In this document: positions 59,387 to 64,000 of the stretch, piece after piece
How positions within the stretch are numbered: the first letter of the stretch is position 1
How the letters are laid out: every line of letters starts with the position of its first letter
Assembly (NCBI GenBank): GCA_036250225.1
Contig: JAPZLL010000039.1
Coordinates: 292,382-356,381, forward strand
Direction: 5' to 3'
From: Cercophora sp. LCS_1
Lineage: Eukaryota; Ascomycota; Sordariomycetes; Sordariales; Lasiosphaeriaceae
DNA length: 64,000 nt
The notes under the pieces: generated by a model
The model's input: only the letters and a program-made list of their open reading frames with translations
The model's database searches: none
What the model was told of the DNA's origin: nothing
Position numbers and translations under genes: made by a program

Positions 59387-62300
59387 CTTTGCTGTGCGTG
59401 GGATGCAATCCCGAGTCCTGGCCGGAAGAAGGCGATCTTCGAAAAACAGGAATAGGGATAGGCCGCGTTGGAGAGCAGGATGTGTTCTCGAAGGAGGAAA
59501 ACCCTCAGGGTAATAAGAGCCGCCGTGCGCGTTTGCCCTAAATAGCCAAGAGTGAGTGAACCCAGGTGAGTGGGATGTGCGGTGCCCCCTTGATTATATC
59601 CTGCTCGTGTGTATGGCTGCGTCTCGTCCGGCATCCGAAGCAGGTCCCCCATGCTGTGCAAGAGACACTGCCCGAACAGGTAAGGCTGTCATTCCTGGGA
59701 CACGTCGCACATTAGCTCGCCAGAGGCAGGGGCGCCCTGGCCAGCCGTGCCAGCCCTCCTCCCGGGCCCAGGACCTGGACCTGGCGAAGGGGAAGGCAGG
59801 TAGGCTCCGCCGCGCTTGGAGTCAGGCGTGGAGAGAGTCCGGAATGGGCCCTTTGCAACCAGCCAGCGAGTGTGAGTGGACAGCGGTGACCGCCTGCCGT
59901 ATCCTGGTTTGTGGGATTGCCCCGCAAATGGCAAGTTCATGTTCACTGGGACGCCCAGCAGCACCTCACCACTGACAGACGGCGAGCCCGCATCATTTGC
60001 CAGAGTGGCTTGCCAGGCCGTGAGATGCCTGACTTCAGCCTGTTTTGCCACAGACTGAAGAATAGAAGGTGGTGCTTCGACTCGGATACAGGAATGGCAC
60101 TGACGAGAGAGGCCCGGCGGGGCGCATGGCTGCTCCCATCCAAGAATAGAGTGGTGCATGGGGGGTCATCAATAATTGTTCCGACACTCAGCCTGGTGTG
60201 TGCGGTTATGCTGCGTCGCTTTTTGGCAAACGGGGCCATCCCGTCCCCCACAAACGCGATTCGACGCGACCCGGGAATTTTTTGGGGACTCCTGGCTGTG
60301 CCTGTGGCAGGGTCGCGGGCTCGATTGCCAATGACACCCAAGTTTAGCATAGCGTGTATTCCTGTAAGCGATCATCCCTCAGCCTCTCAGCCCTCCTTAA
60401 CCCCAAGGGGTTAGAGCATGAAACCCAGTTGACTGTAAGCTTGACTGCTGGGGCTCCCCGCTGTCTGGGAAGACCCGCTGCCAACGCTGCCAGAACTGAC
60501 CCAAACGTTGAGACGTGCGTTGCTTTGAGTTGGCCAAAGGTTGACGGCCGTCACGCCACGGCGGCGTCGAGCTTCGCGACCTCGCGCCATTCGCGAAAAC
60601 GCTCTTTTCTCGCTGCTGCAAGGAAACGAGCGGGAAAATAGGGGCCGTTTACGTGAGAATCGTCTTGTCCAAGGGTGCGGTGAACGCTTTTGTCGTGTGG
60701 GGCGCAGCGTCTGGACATTGGCTTGGGGATGTCCGGCGACCAGTCGTGTGGTGGGCGAATAAACCAGCACGCCACAATTGTCCTTTTCCGCCCGCCTTAT
60801 CTGATTCGTCCCATCCATGCATCAGCAATTTTTTGGGAAGGAGAAAGCGAATCGCCAAATGCCATGCCCGTGCCTGTGGGACGGACCCGCTGCTGTCGTC
60901 TCGTCTGAAAAAGCTGACGGCGTCCGTCCTCACCACATCCAAAGGCCAGCTGCTGGAACCTCTATCCGAATATTCGGACGGTCTGTCTGCATCTTGGGTT
61001 GGGGTTTCTGGACGGAGATCCCGGGTCCGAAAAAAGGGGGGCACGGCTGAGAGAGTGGGTGTGCCTGTGTGTGATCAACCCAGGATGGATGCCGACATCA
61101 TCACTCCTCCCACTGCTCGCAATGTCCGGCGAGTGCAGACAACGCGAACCTGCGCTGATGGGAAGCGTGAGACCTTCGTCCCGACCGCGCACCGAGCTGG
61201 ATACTATCTCAGAAATGTCTGAACCATGCCGCACTGACAGCTGCCAAGGAACCGCTGCCAGCATGTGGTGTCGTGCTGGCCGTCAGACAGAAGGGACGGC
61301 CGTGCAACTAGCGCTGCCAGGCTGCGCGTTCCGCCTACGTCAATCCGTATCGGAGGAAGGCTAGTGATCGACACATGTCCCGCTGGCTGGCCACAGCTGC
61401 CGGTCCGGATAAATCAGCCATGGCAATTGGCAATGCGTTCAGAATGCTCAACGTCAACATTGGGGTGCTTGTCGCCATGATCATGTGCCGTGCTATCCGC
61501 GAGCAATTATTGTGGGCTTTCTATGTTATAGGACACGTGATGGCCCGGGAAATGCGCAATGATCTTGGTTGTGCCAGTGCTTCTGGCGGGTTGCCGAACG
61601 CAGATTGCGGAGAGCGGCTTGTGTTGGTGCTGTGGAACATTGGCCGCCCGCCGGAGTGTCGCTGGAGTTTGGGTGGATGCGTGCCGAGACCGCTGTTGAA
61701 ACGGATGCACACCATCTCCGTCGGCGCGAGAGTGTCTGATGCCGAGCCGACGGCAGTTCCGCTCTCAACGACGGCTTCACGGACCACATCGCCAGAGAGC
61801 GACTGCATGCCAGAACGCTCGCAGGTGTGGGGTCCATGGGTCGCCGGGCTTGACCGTTGGTTGAGCCCGGAAAACAGTGAGAACGCAAAGCGTCAACGCC
61901 GATATCTATGGTTCCCGCCGCTCGGCTTTGCTGGCACACCGCAACCTTGGTAAAGCCGACAGTGTCTGGTGTGTGTTCGTATTTTGGCCATTTCTCCCTA
62001 GTTTGAGCTGGTTCGACAGCCTTTTTCTGCGCACTGCCGTCGCACTGCAGCAAAACCGACAGACGGCCACACAGGACGGAGGGAATGGGCCAATGCAACG
62101 CCAGTGCCAGGGGGCGTGCCCGGGCGGGGCTCCCACAGCGCTCTGCTCGCCGATGAGCCTCAGCACGTTGGCTAGACCGTCACAAAGCTGCAGAGGGTGT
62201 GGAGGTGGAGGCGCTGTGATTGAAGGGCCCTGAGCGTCGTCGGGACCGAGCGCTGCATCAGACCCGAACACTCGCGCCGCAAAGCAGGCATTGATGCCCA

Positions 62301-64000
62301 AGCCTGCAGCTCATCGTTATGGCGCATCTGGCAGGCCAATAGAGGCAACTCGGGGGTTGGACCAACAATCTGGTCCGCCGCCGCCACAACCTCGGGTCCA
62401 TCGCTCACCTGCCGCCGTCAAGGCAGAGGCAGGCATGTCTTGGGCCATGGGGAGGTCCGATAACACGCGGTGGCTACTCGGGTGTCTTGTCCGTTTCTTC
62501 AACAGTCCTCCGTGTCGCTGTGCCGGAGCTTCCGATGGCTCCGTGTTCCGTGTCCCATCCCGCCGCCGGCAACCAGGAGTTTTGCTTTCAAAAATAGCGT
62601 GACCGATGCTGGCTCTCGGTCCTGGCCACTGCCTTGTTGGCGACGCACAGCAGGGTCTCAATCAACGTTCCAGATTCCGAATGGCCCAGCCCGAGCAGCT
62701 GGCTGCAAGGCCCGACAATGTGCAGCCCGCTTGTCGAGGCTAGCTCCCTGATTGTCTGTCCTGACTGGGCCTTCCTTGCCCGCGGAATTCCTCCATATTA
62801 CCGATTTGTCCACGCTGTCGTTCCACGGCACTTGGGCTGGATGCTGTGTCTTGCATTGTCGCCGAGCGGCCGAGGCCAAGACGAAGCGAGACAGATGCGC
62901 AGGGAGAGACATGTCGCAGGACAACTTTAGCGTTCGATGCGGTGAACTCGCTCGCGTGGCTTGAGTGTTCCAATGAAAGACGTCGTATGGCGGCCAACAG
63001 GCGGCCTTGGGTCCGCTGGCTGTCAGGGCTGGACGCTGAATGGCAGGAAAACTTGCGAGTCAAGAGGCGGTGGGAGGTTGGTGGGTGAGCAACGTGCTGG
63101 TCTAATATCGATACAATTGGATGAGTGAATGTGGTGAGACTGAAAAGTCGGAGACTCGACAACTGATATACAGACTGCTGCTGACGGGCCCCCGATGCCG
63201 ATGCCGAGGTCGGGGTCCTAAGTCGACGTACCGGCTTCTAACTCACTATCTTTGTCATGTCTTTAATAAGAAGTTGCGGCCGTTTGTTACGCGTCTAGAG
63301 GCCGAACTTAGCAAAGCTGCCAACTCCGGACGCGGCCCCCGACAGGGTTGTGTCCTGGCAATGGACCGCCAGAGACGGCAAATATAGTCGCAGCAAGTGA
63401 AGCAAAAAGACGGCAGCAGTTGGTGGCTGCTGAGAGGATGCAACAAGCACGTCTCTGGCAGACGAACCCCCCAATCGAGGTCTCTTGGCACTTGAGGTTG
63501 GTGGTATTTGGTCAGCACTACGGATACTTGCGTCCTTGCAACCGTGGGGGCGGCGGCTCAGCGGGTCAAACCCCTCCCGCGACGGGATTTGGCTGACAAG
63601 GTTTGGCCAGAAAAAGCGGTTCAGGAGGCAAGTCGCAACGCTCAAGACCCGGCAGTTGGCTCGCCTCGAAATAATAACCGCCAAAAAGCTACTCAAGGTC
63701 TTGAAAACTATTGGGCTATAGTGAAAGCCTTGCTGCAGTTTGTAAAAATCCCGTAGTGTCCATAGTGCACGGGTGGAGAAGGCTCGAGGGCAGGATGAGT
63801 GCTGTTTTTTGTACAGGCCCTGCTGGCGAACGGGAGCACGCGCCGCTGGAAGTACCCCGCCAAAACTTTGCCTGATGTCATCTGGAGAAGCCACAACGGC
63901 GTTACAGGAAAACATCATGTTTTGCCGTCCCGGGTGCCAATTCTGGCTAGCCTCGAACCGTTCTTTTCGGCACCCTCCAGAGGTGCCCAGCAAGCATCTA
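59387..64000. other. 4.6-kb GC-rich region without a supported gene
   Basis: Overlapping ORFs up to about 232 codons occur on both strands (for example 63295-63993 minus, 61375-61953 plus). None has a recognisable domain, good start context or splice pattern, and opposite-strand ORFs overlap heavily, as expected of GC-rich non-coding DNA. The P450 promoter lies at 59387-59700. No tRNA, repeat array or transposon recognised. Confidence 0.5.

Noticed and set aside
63295..63993. 232-codon minus-strand ORF at the window end
   Set aside because: No domain or signal; overlapped by several ORFs on the other strand.
1..64000. CRISPR arrays, bacterial operons or ribosome binding sites
   Set aside because: No regularly spaced repeats of that kind and the gene structure is eukaryotic throughout.

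Overview
The window looks like nuclear DNA of a filamentous ascomycete, most likely a Sordariomycete. Genes carry short GT-AG introns of about 47-136 nt with CTAAC/CTGAC-like branch sites. The gene families are typical fungal ones: P450s, LaeA-like methyltransferase, HET-domain proteins, NACHT and Goodbye-type STAND proteins, and an Hce2-like secreted protein. There is one nuclear tRNA-Glu. Intergenic spaces are long and pseudogenes are frequent. All splice models were built by eye from reading frame, splice sites and family resemblance; no search or RNA evidence was available.

Layout. 1-10.3 kb is a small terpenoid-type cluster: a P450 (minus) divergent from a class I terpene cyclase (plus), then a LaeA-like SAM methyltransferase. 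It is bracketed by two pseudogenes, and copies of one degenerate repeat lie near 1.1 kb and 10.15 kb. 10.4-17.4 kb holds a small unknown ORF, a CorA-like membrane protein with an apparent frameshift, an AT-rich strip with a possible transposon relic, tRNA-Glu, and a HET-domain pseudogene. The HET pseudogene is interrupted by a non-autonomous inverted-repeat element.

17.5-33.8 kb is the most striking part. It holds three very large, almost intronless genes. The first encodes a 2,426-aa protein with an N-terminal ComEC-like metallo-beta-lactamase domain and a long C-terminal DUF6603-like beta-rich region. The second encodes a 1,290-aa protein on the same strand. The third, divergent from the second, encodes a 1,418-aa protein. 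The three resemble uncharacterised bacterial-type large proteins and probably form one functional module of unknown role. This is my best candidate for an undescribed system.

35-40 kb holds a bHLH-type regulator, a class I methyltransferase with three exons, and a secreted four-cysteine Hce2/Ecp2-like protein. 40.7-51.7 kb is an allorecognition/innate-immunity-type island: an NWD-NACHT protein, a decayed HET gene with in-frame stops, and a Goodbye-domain STAND protein with a modified Walker A and a C-terminal zinc-finger-like segment. 53 kb has a tiny PLDc_N-like membrane protein with an apparent GC-AG intron. 53.5-57.7 kb appears gene-free. 57.7-59.4 kb is a second P450. 59.4-64 kb shows no gene I can support.
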